Shown here: in pieces, positions 25,901 through 40,900 of the stretch | Numbering within the stretch: position 1 is the first letter of the stretch | Layout: the number at the start of each line of letters is the position of its first letter | Assembly: GCA_025642075.2 (NCBI GenBank) | Contig: JAODUO010000467.1 | Coordinates: forward strand, 122,501-186,500 | Reading direction: 5' to 3' | Length of the DNA: 64,000 nucleotides | Source of the DNA: Ridgeia piscesae | Taxonomy: Eukaryota; Annelida; Polychaeta; Sabellida; Siboglinidae | Position numbers and translations under genes: made by a program | Notes under the pieces: generated by a model | Database searches by the model: none | Seen by the model: the letters and a program-made list of their open reading frames with translations, nothing else | Told to the model about the DNA's origin: nothing

Positions 25901-28900
25901 GTCTGACAGAAGATGCCTTGGAACCCTGTCATCACACCAGAACAAATACGTTTAGAAGACCCAACATCTGCAGCATTACTAGGCCGCCTGACAATGGAAT
26001 ATTTAACCAAATTACAGAAGATGCATGCAAGCATTTAGTTTGACAAATAACCCTCTAGATGGAATTTTTCCTTGAAGAAAATTTACATATTTGCATCAAT
26101 ACAGGAAATAAAAAAATATATAAACTAATTTACAATGTTTTGTATAATAATCATTTTACAATTTCAAATGTTGATATACATGCATATCTGCTTGCGAACT
26201 ATTTTAATACAAATCTGCTAATTCTACAATTTTTGTGCCCTGTGGATTTGATTCAGTCGGCAAGGAGTAAAATTCATTATATTTTATGTCGACAGAAATG
26301 AGCTGCATGATGAATCATGGGAGACGAGACGTATTCTGACCTGTGGAGCAGTTGCAGTAGAAGGTGTTTAGCCCGTCTGTACAGGTGGCATTGTTGGCAC
26401 ACGGGGATGACAAACATTCGTCTATATTATGTGAACAGTTCACACCATCAAAGCCTTCCTGAAAAACCAATGTATAAGTAATTATGAGCGATCGCATAAG
26501 TCACAAGATCCCAATTATGTTAAGCATTACACAATGGGGGTTTGTTGTCATCATATCTTGCGATGGGAAGATAACCCCACATACTCTTATCACTGGAAGA
26601 TGAAGCTATACTTGGTCCACTGACATCACTTGTTAATACTTCCATAAAAATCCCCATACCAATCTAGTAAAAGTATCTTCCAACAAGACTGTGACAACTG
26701 AAATGATCAGAAGCTAATTCATCCCCACTAACAAAGGCGAGAAGCCATTCACATGTTAGGGTTAGGGTTTGACGATCTTATAAGAGACATTTTGAGAAGA
26801 CCTACCACGCAGTTGCAGTGATAGTGTTCAGGTGTGGTGGCCTTGTTGACACACTGAGCATTGTGGTCACATGGGCTGGGGTCACAGTAGTTGATGAGGA
26901 CGTCACAGTTCCTGCCTTTATAACCTGATGACAAAAACAGACCAGTAATTACATCTCCAGATGAGATTCACATAGAAAGACATAGCTCTCAGGGAGTTTT
27001 CTTAATACTACACAAAATACAATAACAAACACTCAATTTGAATATTAATTGAATATATTTGATAGCCATCTTTAAATCGGGAGATAAAGAATTTATTTGA
27101 ATAGATTCTGTTTCCCAGCAAAAGTAATAATACACAATGCACGTAATCATGCATGCACACAAACACACAAAACACACATTGTGTTCATATGGGTACTATG
27201 TTCAATACCACGATTCAATCAATTATAATGTCAACTAAGAAAACAGCACATTTGTGAAATGGCTTATTTTACCTGCGCCAATTCCACTAGATAGATTTAA
27301 CCCCAGCCCGGTTAACCACCTACCTGGGTGACAGCTGCAGGTGTAATTGAGCCAGCTGCCTGTGCAGTTGGCGCCATTCTCACATGGACCCGAGTCACAC
27401 AGGTTCACCTCGACACTGCAGTTCTTGCCTTCAAACCCTGTCCCCTGCAACAGTACACTGCTGCTACATCGCTACACATAAATGTGTCAATCCATGACCA
27501 TTGTAAGCGCATCGCCTCCCAGGCTTTAAGGTCCAGTCACCTCTTTCCATGTTTATTCACTTTCTTTGACCAGGAGACCATTTACCATTTCACTAACAAT
27601 GTTAAGAGCTCTTAAAAAAATTCTCTCTTTAAACTTAATTTTGACTTTAAACTGAAAACTGTCCACACCATGAAACATCAGCGGGACACTGTCATTGGTG
27701 AATCATGGAAATGAGTGTCTTCGGTAACACAGCAACAGATATTTGCGTATTGAAAAGAACAAATTTACATAACATTTATTTAAAAGAAATGGTTACCTTG
27801 ATGTATTTTCTTAAAAAGTTATGTATGCTTTATCATTCATTAGACTTCAAAGAAACAGGAATCTCTTTACTGAGTGTCTGATGCTCTGGTTAAATAGCAG
27901 TGGACATACACTGACCGGTTGACCACAGAGGCTGATAAAAAATGTAACTGAAGAATACACATGTATAGGAGATTACTTTTAAGATGTGTTAAATTTTCGT
28001 GAACTTTCTATGCACAAGGAGAAATATGGCTACCAGTCTGACACAACATTTCAGGAACATGAGAGCAACATGAATTATCTTTGGTACCTCACAGTGACAT
28101 CTGTATCCATTGAGCAGGTCGTCACAGGTGCCACCATTCTGACAAGGAGTGTCTGAGCAGTCATCTATGTCATGCTCACAACTGAAACCAGTAACACCAT
28201 TGTGAAGATGTGGATGGGACTGTCAGATGTCTCAACAAGACTACCACCCAGAGAAATGACCTCCAGATGGCATGGACACAAGGAATCAATTAATGTAATT
28301 TAACTTAATTATAAACATTGTTTAATTTATTAGATTGAGAGATCAAATAGACGTGTTTAAAATATTGAATGAGTATGAAAATATTGACAGAAATAGTTTT
28401 TCTCGGTTAAGGAAGAGAGAAGGACTAGAGCACATGGAGTTACATTAGCAAAGAAGCAGTGTAGACTAGATATTAGAAAATTTTCATTTTCACAAAGAAC
28501 AGTAAACGAATGGAACAGATTATCAGCTGATTGTATAGGTGCTAGTAGTGTTAACATGCTTAAAAATAAAATCGACATGTACCGAAGGATGACGGAGTAC
28601 ACTTAGATAGATAGGTTGGACTCTCGATAAGCCAATGGGCTTCCTTGTCCACCTGCCATCTAGAGTTGATTCTTTAGGCGGCAATCTTGTTAAATCTTGT
28701 TAAATCTTTCAGACGCCAGAGTTTGCAATGTGCATGTTGTTTGGTCGGTGAACATGAGTGCAAGTGTTGTATAAGTAGAGAGACACAAAGATCTGATACA
28801 GACAGTGAGCTATATATATATGTTATGATATGTCACATACCTGGCCCCTTCCCAGCCTGGGATGCAGTCACACATGTAGTCTGTGAGGCCCACTCGACTA

Positions 28901-31900
28901 CACACCCCGTTGACACAGGGTTTGGAGTCACACGGGTTCACTAGGATACTGCAGTCATGTCCTTCATAACCTAGCAACCAAACCATATTTAAATATACTA
29001 AAACACTGGTGTTTATTAACTAATTAATTAATTATTTATATAATATTAACTGAAACATTTTATACAAAATGTGGAATTAAAATAAATATGTAAAACGTGT
29101 TGGCATAATAAATAACATAGCAAATAAAAAATGTTACGTATGGTTATATAAATAATATATACATATAACATAAATAAGTAACATGGCAAAATAAAATAAA
29201 AAATTATAAATAAATAATAGATATTTATGCAGGTGACAGACATCTCACCTTTGGAACAGTTGCATGAGTAACTGGCGATGTCATCAACACAGGTCGCATT
29301 GTTCCTACAGGGGTGTGAGGAGCACTCATCTATGTCCACAGCACAAGTCTTGCCTGCAGAGAACACTCACTCAGTTAGTCCTTCTTTCCCACATCTGACA
29401 CTTAGTACAAAGGGGGACTGGTTCTTGACTTTTCTGCACTCACAGCTGGTTGAAACTCCCCAGCAAATAGGATGTAGATGTTACTTTGACACTTTTCGTA
29501 ATTTGTACAAGAAGCTGACATGTAACCTGTTACTAAAACATCTTCACTTCTTGCCAGTTATAAGTGGCTGTCTTGAATATTTTGAAAAGGAGTGACATTT
29601 CTGCACTCATTGATGGGCGACTGTCAAAACAGTATGACAGGCTACAAGTCAGAATTAATCTATTCAGACAACCGTCGCTGTTGTTTGCACAAGAATCTAT
29701 TAGCATGCTGACCTCTGACATGACAAAAACATATTCACCTCTAACTGGTTATATATGGTTGTTACAAAATATTTGGAAAAAGTAACAGAAGAAACTTCTT
29801 CACTCAAAATAGGTATGCACAAGTGAGAACCCCTCCCTGTTTTTTTGCTTGTCCGAAAACATGGTTTTTACATCTCTGTCAAATGGAAAGGGTTTCGTGG
29901 AAAAGCACAATGAATCTAACAATCTAATATGGCCAGATATCTGTTGTGGAGTATAGTACCACACGGATATATATCTCATGTAACTGAACAAATGTTGTGC
30001 TAGCAACAACTATGAACGAGTGATTTCAGAAATAAAACTAAGACAGTTGCAGTAGTAGTTGAGGAGTCCACACAGCCATCTTACCATTGAAGCCAGCAAC
30101 ACAGACGCAGAGAAACTGTCTGCCGTTGTTATGACAAGTTGCTCCATTCTGACAAGGCTTCTCAGAACACCAATCTCTTACTGAAACACACCATGGCTTG
30201 CAGTGACACCTGTACAACTTTACAAGAGCAAATTGTCAAATGTGGCATCAACCTCAGCCAATTAGTTAGGATGATTACATGCCACATGAGGAAATAAAAC
30301 AAAACCTGAGAACAACTATTAATAATAATAATAAACTTCCATAGTGCCTACATCTTTTGGAATCTGAGTTCAAACGTGCCACACTAAATATTCATTAGGC
30401 ATAATTATGAATCATGATGGGCAAGATTAGCATGGGAATGTCGAAGGGTGGAATGCGATTTCAAATAAATAAGTCTTGCGCTTTTTTTGCCAATTTTGGC
30501 TACAGTGTCTTGATTCAATAATGATTATGATGTTCATTCCAGATTTTTGGTGCAGCTACAGAGACAGCAAGTTCGCCCAAACTTAGCATAATATACTTTT
30601 AGCAATATATATCGTATGTCAAAAGTGACGAAGAAAACAATGTAAAGTAATAACAAGTACACACCAAAACAGTCTGACTTATTTGTGGAACCGTCTGATT
30701 CTGTTATTTCGGTGTCTGCGCAAGGTTTGCATAGGGGGCTGCCCTCCTCATCTTGGTAGGAGTTCACTGGACACATGGTGCAAGGAGCCAGACCATCATC
30801 ACCGTGGAAACCAGCTGGGCATATGTCTAAAACAACAATGTTATTAGCACAAATTTAGTTTAAATACTTTGCTACAATCTGAAACGTTAATTACATTTAA
30901 TACTGCACACAACAGCTTGCGTGACTTTTTATGAGATAATATACTTCAGGTTTGGTTTATCGTTTATCAAAGCCATGCTATTTCAAATACCTTATATGAC
31001 AAATTAAGTGTTTTTTATCTCATCCTTGCAAGATTCCTGTTAGCTATATGTAATTTTTAAATCATTCCACATACATATAATGTACTTATTGTGATGTAAG
31101 ACTCCCCAGACAGTCTGTATTATTGTTACATCAACAATACAAATGCAAAACATTTTGAACTACTAATAATTATCTGCAGGTCAAACACATGCACCACGTA
31201 TTGTGACAATACAGTTCCAATTTTGTAGACTGACCAATGCACTGTGAGCTGTTAGTGGTGCCATCTGTTGCAGTACTCGTGCCGTCAGGACAAGACACAC
31301 ACGAGGTGGCAGCACTGTCTGGTTGGTATGTTCCCCGTGGACAGAGGTTACATGGCGAGATGCTGTTGTTGGAATACTGGCCTGGCTGGCACACCTCTGG
31401 CAGAGGATAACACACAGTTAAAGGCGTGGTTACAGGGTAATAATTTGGACGATTACCTACACAAACACCTACACAAATCTTAAGTTTCAGATGTCCAAAA
31501 AAGCAATATCAAAAATAACTGTTGGTGTGCACATATATACATCACTACGTATTACATATATTCAGCCACATATTAGCTGCATGTGTCCGAAAATTAAGTA
31601 CAGAAAAACTGTTATTATCACATACTTTTATGGTGTCTAAAAACAGTGTCGCAGTAGAAACAGTCGTCATGCCAAGCTGAATTTTTCAATATGCGTAATA
31701 TCGCCTGTAACTGTCATCAGTTTATTACCAGTATTTAAATTAAAATCAAAATGTATTTAGGGACTGAGTAAAACACTGTGTGATGAATATCTATACGAAA
31801 ATAGCCAATATACTAAAATAACAATGTCATGGATTTAATGTCTGGTTGCATAATTATGCAGCAAATCCCACAAGTCTGCTTAGAAGAGACATGAATGCAC

Positions 31901-34900
31901 ACTGAGACAACTGTGGAATACAACACCAGACGGCGGGTGGGTCACATGACAGTGGGTGGGTCACATGACCTGTCAACCATGTCAAGTCAGTTTAATCTAA
32001 CCGCCACTGACTGCGGTATTGCGACGTTTCAGACTGCTCAAAATTACATTACATACAAAATGTTATGAATACAAAGCAGCACATTTTCTTAATGAACTGG
32101 TGATTAGACACTGCCACTGACCAACACAGTCGGTCAAGTTCTTGGCATGTTCCTGAAGTGTGGACATGCCAGATGGACACGGTTCACAGGCCGTCTGTCC
32201 ATAGGCACTCTGGTAACTACCCTTGGGACAGTCAAGACACTGTTTTCCCCTTTGATACATGCCCGGGGTGCACTTCACTGGAACACAAAACCGTAAAAGT
32301 ACAGGAGTGCATCAAGACAACACAGACAGAAGATTAATAACAAAATGATTAATTTGGATAATCACCCCATAAATACTAAAAAGCAACTGGACTTTATCAG
32401 GCTGAGCAGAGATGCTAATTTAACTGTTTTCGTGTTTTCTGCAGTCGTCAACAATTCAGTCAACAGCAAGGGACAATTCTTGACACTGTACAATTTTGTT
32501 TTCAATCTGAATGATTTATTTACAGTTTGATCATATCAAGCATTTAGCCGTGATCTGCGAATGACGTTTCAGACTTAGTAAATGCAATTTGCAATGTTTC
32601 AGGCGTATTAAATGCCATTTCCAGATGTCTATCTTTAGCAAATCACTTCTGGTGTTGGGATTACTATATTAAAAAACACCGCACATGCGACTGATATTAA
32701 AGTGACAACTCACAGCAGAATCTGTTCCTGTATATCTGACCCGCAGGACAAATGAATCCTTTGCCCACAACTGTGACATTGGTGTGATGACAGGTGCTGT
32801 CCTCCAAGTCACTGGCAGAGGGTGCAAAGTACTCTCTGATCTTGATAGCCAACTGTGCTGAGCACCACTTGACAAAGTCTGGTCCTATGCCCTTGGTGCT
32901 GTTCACAGTGAAGTCATACTGGGCCCTGAGCCACTGCTACAAACAGCACAAGTCAACAGAAGTTAGGCCACATTTGCATTTTCCATAGGCAACCATTATA
33001 ATGTTTCCTTCATTTCCTATTAAACTTGAAGAGATCTGTTATTGGCAATTTCACGGCATATTTACCCTCCACAGACAGAAGTTCTGTGAAAAATTTGTGA
33101 AATTCTCACACCTCAGGCTCCCACAAACTTCTTTCCAACCTTACACCCCTCCATTTCTGCTTGAACTACCCACGGACTGCCCCTGATTCCATCACCAAGC
33201 AAAATGATAACTGTATTAATACGCAGAAATGCACCGATTGACAGCTGTCATAATTTGACAGCTCTGATGCCTCGCTGCACGAAAACATCATTTCTAATCA
33301 CTCCACACTACATATGTGCTCACAGAAATTCAGACAACCTACATAATGCTGTTTCTATAGGGTACTCTTTGGTTGGCTAATGGCAGACAAACTCCTTATT
33401 GTGGTCTTACATCAACAGTCTGTGTGGGATACAATCACCCTCTGAAGCCAGGGTGGTGACTAGACATGCCCTACCCCTGGCAGATACCCTAGGTGTATGG
33501 AAGTTAGCTGGATCAAATTCATAATTGACTTCACCATAACATCTGTTATGACAGTGCAGACACCAGTACGGCCCACTCTCTAGTTTTGAGGAAGCCCAAC
33601 ATGAATACTCATTTGACCACTCTCTACAGTTGCAACTGTGTATAACTACATCTATTTCCCAAACCACTGGAACTTGCCAGAGTTTAGTTGGTTGAGTTTA
33701 TTCCAATGACAACGTTTGCCTGTCCCCATGTAGGACTAGCCAAATGATTTTGTTTGTTGCACCTGAGCTTGAACCTTTTTAGGATATAGACACTATAGAA
33801 GTTTTACAATTATTATTATTATTTTCAGAGTTTTGTAAGAAAATCTGACAAAGTGAGAATGGCTGAAATTATCGCAACTATCAAAACAATGCTCCACTTG
33901 TTAGAGTTTGTTGCTAGTAGACCTGCTGGTTTTTGTGCATTGATTTATATATTGGAGTTGAATTCGCACTGCATCACAAATGATGGATTTTCCACTAGAC
34001 AGAACTCATGTGACACCCATTCGAATGTCAGTAAGAAAACAAGGGCATCATCTGCTAGATCTAAAAATTACTTTCAACACATATCATACTACAGGCACTT
34101 TGTTTACGTAAAGTATTCTTCACAAAATGTTCATGCTACTGACCAGTAACCAAGCATACCCCCAAAAAGGTGTGCTCCTTTTGATAAGTAACAAATATTT
34201 TATTAATTATGAAATTACGACCAAAAATCGTTGTGAACTGTGCAATTTACACGTAACTGCAACTTACACCTTGACTTTTAAAAATAAAATCTTGACATCA
34301 AATAAACAGTGGTTTTAAAGGTGTAACACTGAGAGACAAAGTAAAGACTGTGGACATCAAAAAAGAAAACCAAGAGGGAGACCAAGACGGAGACCAAGAG
34401 GGAGACCAAGAGGGAGACCAAGAGGGAGACCAAGAGGGAGACCAAGAGGGAGACCAAGAGGGAGACCAAGAGGTAGACCAAAAGGGAGACCAAAAGGGAG
34501 ATGGATGGATTGCGTCCGAAGGGATATGCAGGAACTGCGGATCACCCTGGAGGATGCCCAGGACAGAACATTCTGGAAATCAAGAATTCGGGCTGCTTAC
34601 CCCACTTAGTGGGAAAAGGCGAAGAAGAAGAAGAAGAAGTAGACTTAGCGGTTTGCTCACAATGTTGTCTTTCATCTTTTGAATTGAGTCCATCTTAATG
34701 ATGAACTTGTCAGTGTGTACACCACAGGCGTCCAGCTTGGCTGTGAACATGTGTCCCATGGCCTGGTTGACATCGGTGTCTGTGCAGTTACTCGTCATAT
34801 TCATCTGCATGAATATTCTATAACCGGGGAAGATTTTATCTGAAATGGGAAAATATTTTGAAAGTTGGTGGTGTACCACTTGAAGTTTTGTGGACTAAAT

Positions 34901-37900
34901 AAATGCAACGTTGATGACTCTTGCATTGCAAGTATGAATTGCACTGATTAACCCTTGGGTTTTGTTGCACCTCTCAGTTTGACTTATGATGATATTAGCT
35001 CAAAAGAAGTCTTTTAATTATTATTATTAATTTAACAACTAGAAGACCAAATCAAATCTATACTGGACACTCATTGTTAGCAGACTAGTTCTGGCTAGTC
35101 TAAGATGGACGGTATGACATCATGCTGGACAGTCTGATGGGCTCAAGTTGGCATTGGCATTTACGTAAGTAAAGTACAACATCAGGTGTAGCGAAGTGTG
35201 ACATCAGGTGTAATGAAGCGTGACATCAGGTGTAGTTGCCCACCTGTACAGTCTGGTACCCAGCTGCGAGGGTGCCAGGTGCCACCGTAGACACAGATAT
35301 ACAGCTGCGGGTCAATCACAAAGTCCATGCCATTGGCACCCGCTGGACAGCGAATGTCACAGGCGTAGCCCGCTGCTAGACGGCCCTGGACCGTCGCGCT
35401 ACATGACTTTTGTCCTCCTTCAGGAAGCCCCAGACTCCAGTCAGGACAACCAGCAGCTGGAACAACCACAGTCACAGACTCAGTACACAGGACTTGTTGA
35501 AACACTCACAGTCACAGACTCAGTACACATGACTTGTTGAAACACTTAATCACAGACTCACTACACAGGACTTGTTGAAACACTCACAGTCACTGACTCA
35601 ATACACATGACTTGTTGAAACATTTAGTCACAGACTCAGTACACAGGACTTGTTGAAACACTCACAGTCACAGACTCAATACACAGGACTTGTTGAAACA
35701 CTCACAGTCACAGACTCAATACACATGACTTGTTGAAACACTCACAGTCACTGACTCAATACACATGACTTGTTGAAACACTCACAGTCACTGACTCAAT
35801 ACACATGACTTGTTGAAACACTCACAGTCACAGACTCAATACACATGACTTGTTGAAACACTCACAGTCACTGACTCAGTACACAGGACTTGTTGAAACA
35901 CTCACAGTCACAGACTCAATACACAGGACTTGTTGAAACACTCACAGTCACAGACTCAATACACATGACTTGTTGAAACACTCACAGTCACTGACTCAGT
36001 ACACAGGACTTGTTGAAACACTCACAGTCACAGACTCAATACACAGGACTTGTTGAAACACTCAGTCACAGACTCAGTACACATGACTTGTTGAAACACT
36101 CACAGTCACTGACTCAATACACATGACTTGTTGAAACATTTAGTCACAGACTCAGTACACAGGACTTGTTAAAACACTCACAGTCAGAGACTCAATACAC
36201 AGGACTTGAGGACACATTCAAAGTCAACAACTCTATATATGACCCTTACTGGAACACCCACAGTCAATAACTCAATACACAGGACTTGCTGAAACATTCA
36301 CAGTCAATAACTCTATATATGACACTTATTAGAACACTCACAGTCAATAATTCAATACATAAGACTTGCTGAAACATTCATAGTCAACAATTCAATACAC
36401 ACGACATGGTGAAACATTCCCAGTCAATGCCTCAATACAGCTGGAACATTCACAATCAATAATTCACTACACAGTACTTGTTGGAGCATTTACAATCAAT
36501 TACTCGATACGTAATACTTGCTGAAACATTCACAATTAACGACTCAGTACACAACACTTTACTAAACATTCACAATCAGTGACTCAATTTATAATATTTT
36601 CTTAAATGTTCACAATTAGTTTCTCAATACCAAAATTGGCCATGCTGGCTGTGCAGTGCTGCATAAGGAATCTAATGAAGGTCTCTCCTTCCCCTGGACA
36701 CTATCCCATGCTCTGGGCATAGACCCTTTTATTTTGCCAAGCTGAGCAAGGAGAGCAGTGATTTAACAAGATTTAGCAAGATTGCCAACTAGAGATTCAA
36801 CTCTAGATGGCAGGTGGACTAGGAAGCCCTTTGGCTTATCGAGAGTCCAACCTATCTTTCTAAGTATATCCCACCCATCTTTAGGTATATGTCGATTTTA
36901 TTTTTAAATATATTAACACTACTAACACATACACAATCAGCTGATAATCTGTTCCATTCGTTTACTGTTTTTGTGAAAATGAAAATTTTCTAATATCTAG
37001 TCTACACTGCTTCTTTGCTAATGTAACTCCATATCCTCTAGTCCTTCTCTCTTTCTTGACTGAGAAAAAAATATTTCTGTCAGTATTTTCTTACCCATTC
37101 AATATTTTAAACACCTCAATCTGATCTCCTCTCAATCTTCTGGTTTCTAGTGTTGTTAATGCAATGCATTGTCTTGCAAATAGAGAACGCTGACAGACTT
37201 CACCTCTGTCTCTTGTTTCTAGTGTTCCCTCCTGGTGACGCTACTGGTCCTAACTGACTCAGACTTTAAAATGTGTAAAGTTATTTCTGCTTAACTGATC
37301 CATGGTTGAGTGGACGGGCTGATAATGATACTTCTTGTAGTGAGATATGATACATTCAGCACTCACACAGGTAGTCTTTTTGACTTGCTTTGTAGCCTAA
37401 GACTATATTGATTTTCAATGAGAGGACCATATGGGAAACTGTCTGTGTATAGTTCAACTTATAATCACCAGATGATTGTGAATAATTTCTATAAAAACAA
37501 TTTTCAAAACAATCTTGTTCTAAATATTCAAACACCTGCACCACTTAGGATAATAAATTTCAGATCCACGTGCAATTCAAAAACACAATGCCAGTCATAA
37601 CAAAATATCTAGCAAAATGCCTGTGGTGATGTCAATACAATAACAAGAATGTAACAACTAAATGAATTAGTAAAAATATGTTTAATTGTAAAACAAGTCA
37701 AGTTAAAGGAAACTAATGTGCTTCTTGTAATAAAATATTCTGTGACAATCTGTTGGCAGCAGGAAAAAGTCCGGGTTTTGAAACAGTGAAGTAAATGCTA
37801 CGAGGGTGACATTTACAAAAAGAGTTACGTTGTGGGATGTCAAGTGAACACTACTTTCCACATTCGAAAAACTGAAACACTGGAAACAAAATGGCCGCCT

Positions 37901-40900
37901 GGTGCTGGTCTCAGTCATAAACATTGATAGTAGTGGTTCACTAAATGGCTATAACAGTGATATTTTGCTCAATATTATTACTTGTTTTGGCTGCACATGA
38001 GGCCAATGTTTGTAACATCGCAACAAATTGAATCAGGTCGTTTATCTAAGAGAATAAATACAGTGAACATCAAGGAATATGTTATATCTGCATTTTACAT
38101 TGATGAAATAAATGCTGAACTACAGCTGTGGGATGCTTAAGATAACATAAATGCAATTGGAGACATGAATGTGTAACACAAATGTGACAAAGATAAACCA
38201 ATGTAAGAAAAACAACAGAACTGGTCTTTGAAATGTTCTCGTAAATTCACAAAGTCAAGAAATCATGTTTACTATTGGCTTAAGTTATAAGAGTCAATCT
38301 ACATAAAAATTAGGGTGTCTGCTCCTAGCTTTTAATTTTGTAATTACTGTTACGTTCTTATGTCTGTAACACATATGTTGAAGTGCACTGGCAGCAAAAC
38401 TGTGTAATTACACTAGGCTCATAACAAGGTTAGCAATTTTAAGGTTTCCACCAAGTGATGTGTTGAAAAGCCAAACAAAACAGCCAGTTTCAAAATTGGC
38501 TTTGTTGGCTGTAATACTGAGGCCGCCGAGTTAACTGCAATATCCCCTGATCTGCAACATTCCCACCTTCCAGACAGTTGACTTCTTGTTACAAAATACT
38601 ACCCTGGATAATTCCAGATAGGACAGAAGCACCCCACCCTTTAACACATGTTTAACTCACTACGGGGTGCTACTATACAATGCTTGACATATTCCGTGAC
38701 TTTGTGAACCTATACACAGTGTATAAAGTACCCCTAAATCACCTTGTGCACAGGCAAATGATATGTCCAACAATCCACGTTCTATTCTACTACCAGTTGC
38801 ACCAGACAAGGAACATACAACGTGAAGTAGACTAGGTGTAGCAACCCAAGTAAAATCTAGTGTTGTCATGCAGTGCTTCTGTCAACTTAACCCTCTGCTG
38901 GCTTTTTGCCCCTATAGCCCACACATCTAGCCCACCAAAAATCAAGTTAACTGACATTCAGTTATGAAGTACACAAATAATGATACACACATCTGGATTA
39001 ACAGGTGTACTTTTCCTAAAAGCACAAAAAAGGTAGACTTTGAACACTAGTACTGGTATTTATAGCTAAAGTGTGAACAGCTTCACACTAATTAAGAGAT
39101 ACAGAGCCACTTTGCAACCCTTTCACTAAATGTGAAGACATTTCGTCAAAACAATTTAATGGATCGTCCAATAATTAAACCAAAATGAAATATAAAATGT
39201 GCACTAGTAAGCTAGCATGTTATAACAGGTAGGTGAACATTTTGTTTGAGTGAGACAAGCAAATAAATGTATCTGTCTGTGATACGAAATAAAAATGCAT
39301 ACAGCAGTAATCAAATATCTCCAGCCAAGACCATCAGAAGCAGTGGCATGTAGCAAAATAATACGCAAAATTGGTTGCCAGTGCTACAAGCAAAAACCTT
39401 CTAAACCATCTTACAAACAATGCACCCATGACCAGGCAAGCACCATATTTACATAGCCACATATTCTGGCAGATGGCACCACTAGTTCTAGTGTTCTATC
39501 CATTGCGCACACAGACAATAAAACAAACATTCTATACGCTGCAAGTTCTCTTTTTGTGGTTTTAGTATAGTCCATCTACAGTGGCATCAGTGGCATCAAC
39601 AACAGTGGCATCAACGAGTGGCATCCCAGTGCAGCAAACCAACGTAAGCGATCAGCAGTGATCAGCAGGGCTGGTGAACATTGTGCATTCACCTGCCTTC
39701 AATTACTGCACTCACAAGATCCCACAGTCCACCACAGTACATGTGGTAAATAAAAATCTCTCCTTTTCCGTCAACAATTTGTTTTCATTTTCAATTCCAA
39801 TTTTAGAAGTTTGAGTTTATACACAGGCATGTTTTGCATTTGTTTAGTGCCAGGAAAGCCTGTTAAAAACTGTCAATACCGAAACGACTGAGCAAAATCA
39901 ATAATAAACATTTCTTCAACAAATATAAATTCACACAACATTATTCTGTTTTACGAATAATGTTTACACATCGTAAATAATTTGCTTTGTTTCCAGGAAG
40001 TGGTAGTGAGTAAATTCAGGCAAAAAATTTAAGCACTTAAGCACAATGTTCACAAGCAATCCCAGCTGACAAAACAATTCAATCTCACCTGTCTCCATGC
40101 AATTACTCATCTCTAGGCCCCACATTGATACGTTGAATGGCCCGTTTGTGACGTTTTCTTGCACGTACTGTGAATTTATACAGCCTATAAAGGGCAGCAT
40201 AGCCAAAATGTCTTAACCACAATATCTAGTCTTAACTCCACTCAGAGCCACATTAGCTGTGTCATAAATTATTACATAAAATAATATAAAATTTATGTTA
40301 TTAAAAACATATTCTTCATTACTTTTTCTTGAAGATTGTGAAGGTTGGTGAAGATTGTAACATAAATTGTTATGTCTCAATACTGTTTAGACATGTTATA
40401 GTGTAACATATTAGAAAAGATAAACAGGTTAGTTTAGAAAAACTAAATTTGAAAGATTTGTTAAAAGAAATACAAAGGATACTATACATCAGCCAGTGGT
40501 GACAGAACAAAGGAAATGAATGAAAGACATTACACAATAAAAACGAATAACACACATGCCAGAAAAGAATCAATTCCTACAAAACCATATAGACTGCAAG
40601 ACTCTAATTTGTTAGTTCTATTGGGAAAAAACGAGTCCCACTTACGTTCGGCTTGGTACAGGAACGAACATGTCGCTTTGTTCCCTGCTGCGTCCCATGC
40701 TGTCACCGTTACCGTGGTGATGCGATGAATAAGAATGGCTGTTCCATTGGGCGGATCAAACTGAACTCTGGCTACGCCTACGTTGTCAGTGACCGAGACG
40801 TCAGGCCAGCGGGCCTCCACCTCCACACCAGTGGAGTTGAAGTATTCGTACGTGACGGCCGGCGGACACTGGAGGCGAGGGACAGTGATGTCTGGAACAT

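Noticed and set aside
26757..26770. Interstitial telomere-like GTTAGGGTTAGGGTTT
   Set aside because: Only two units; expected by chance in 64 kb.
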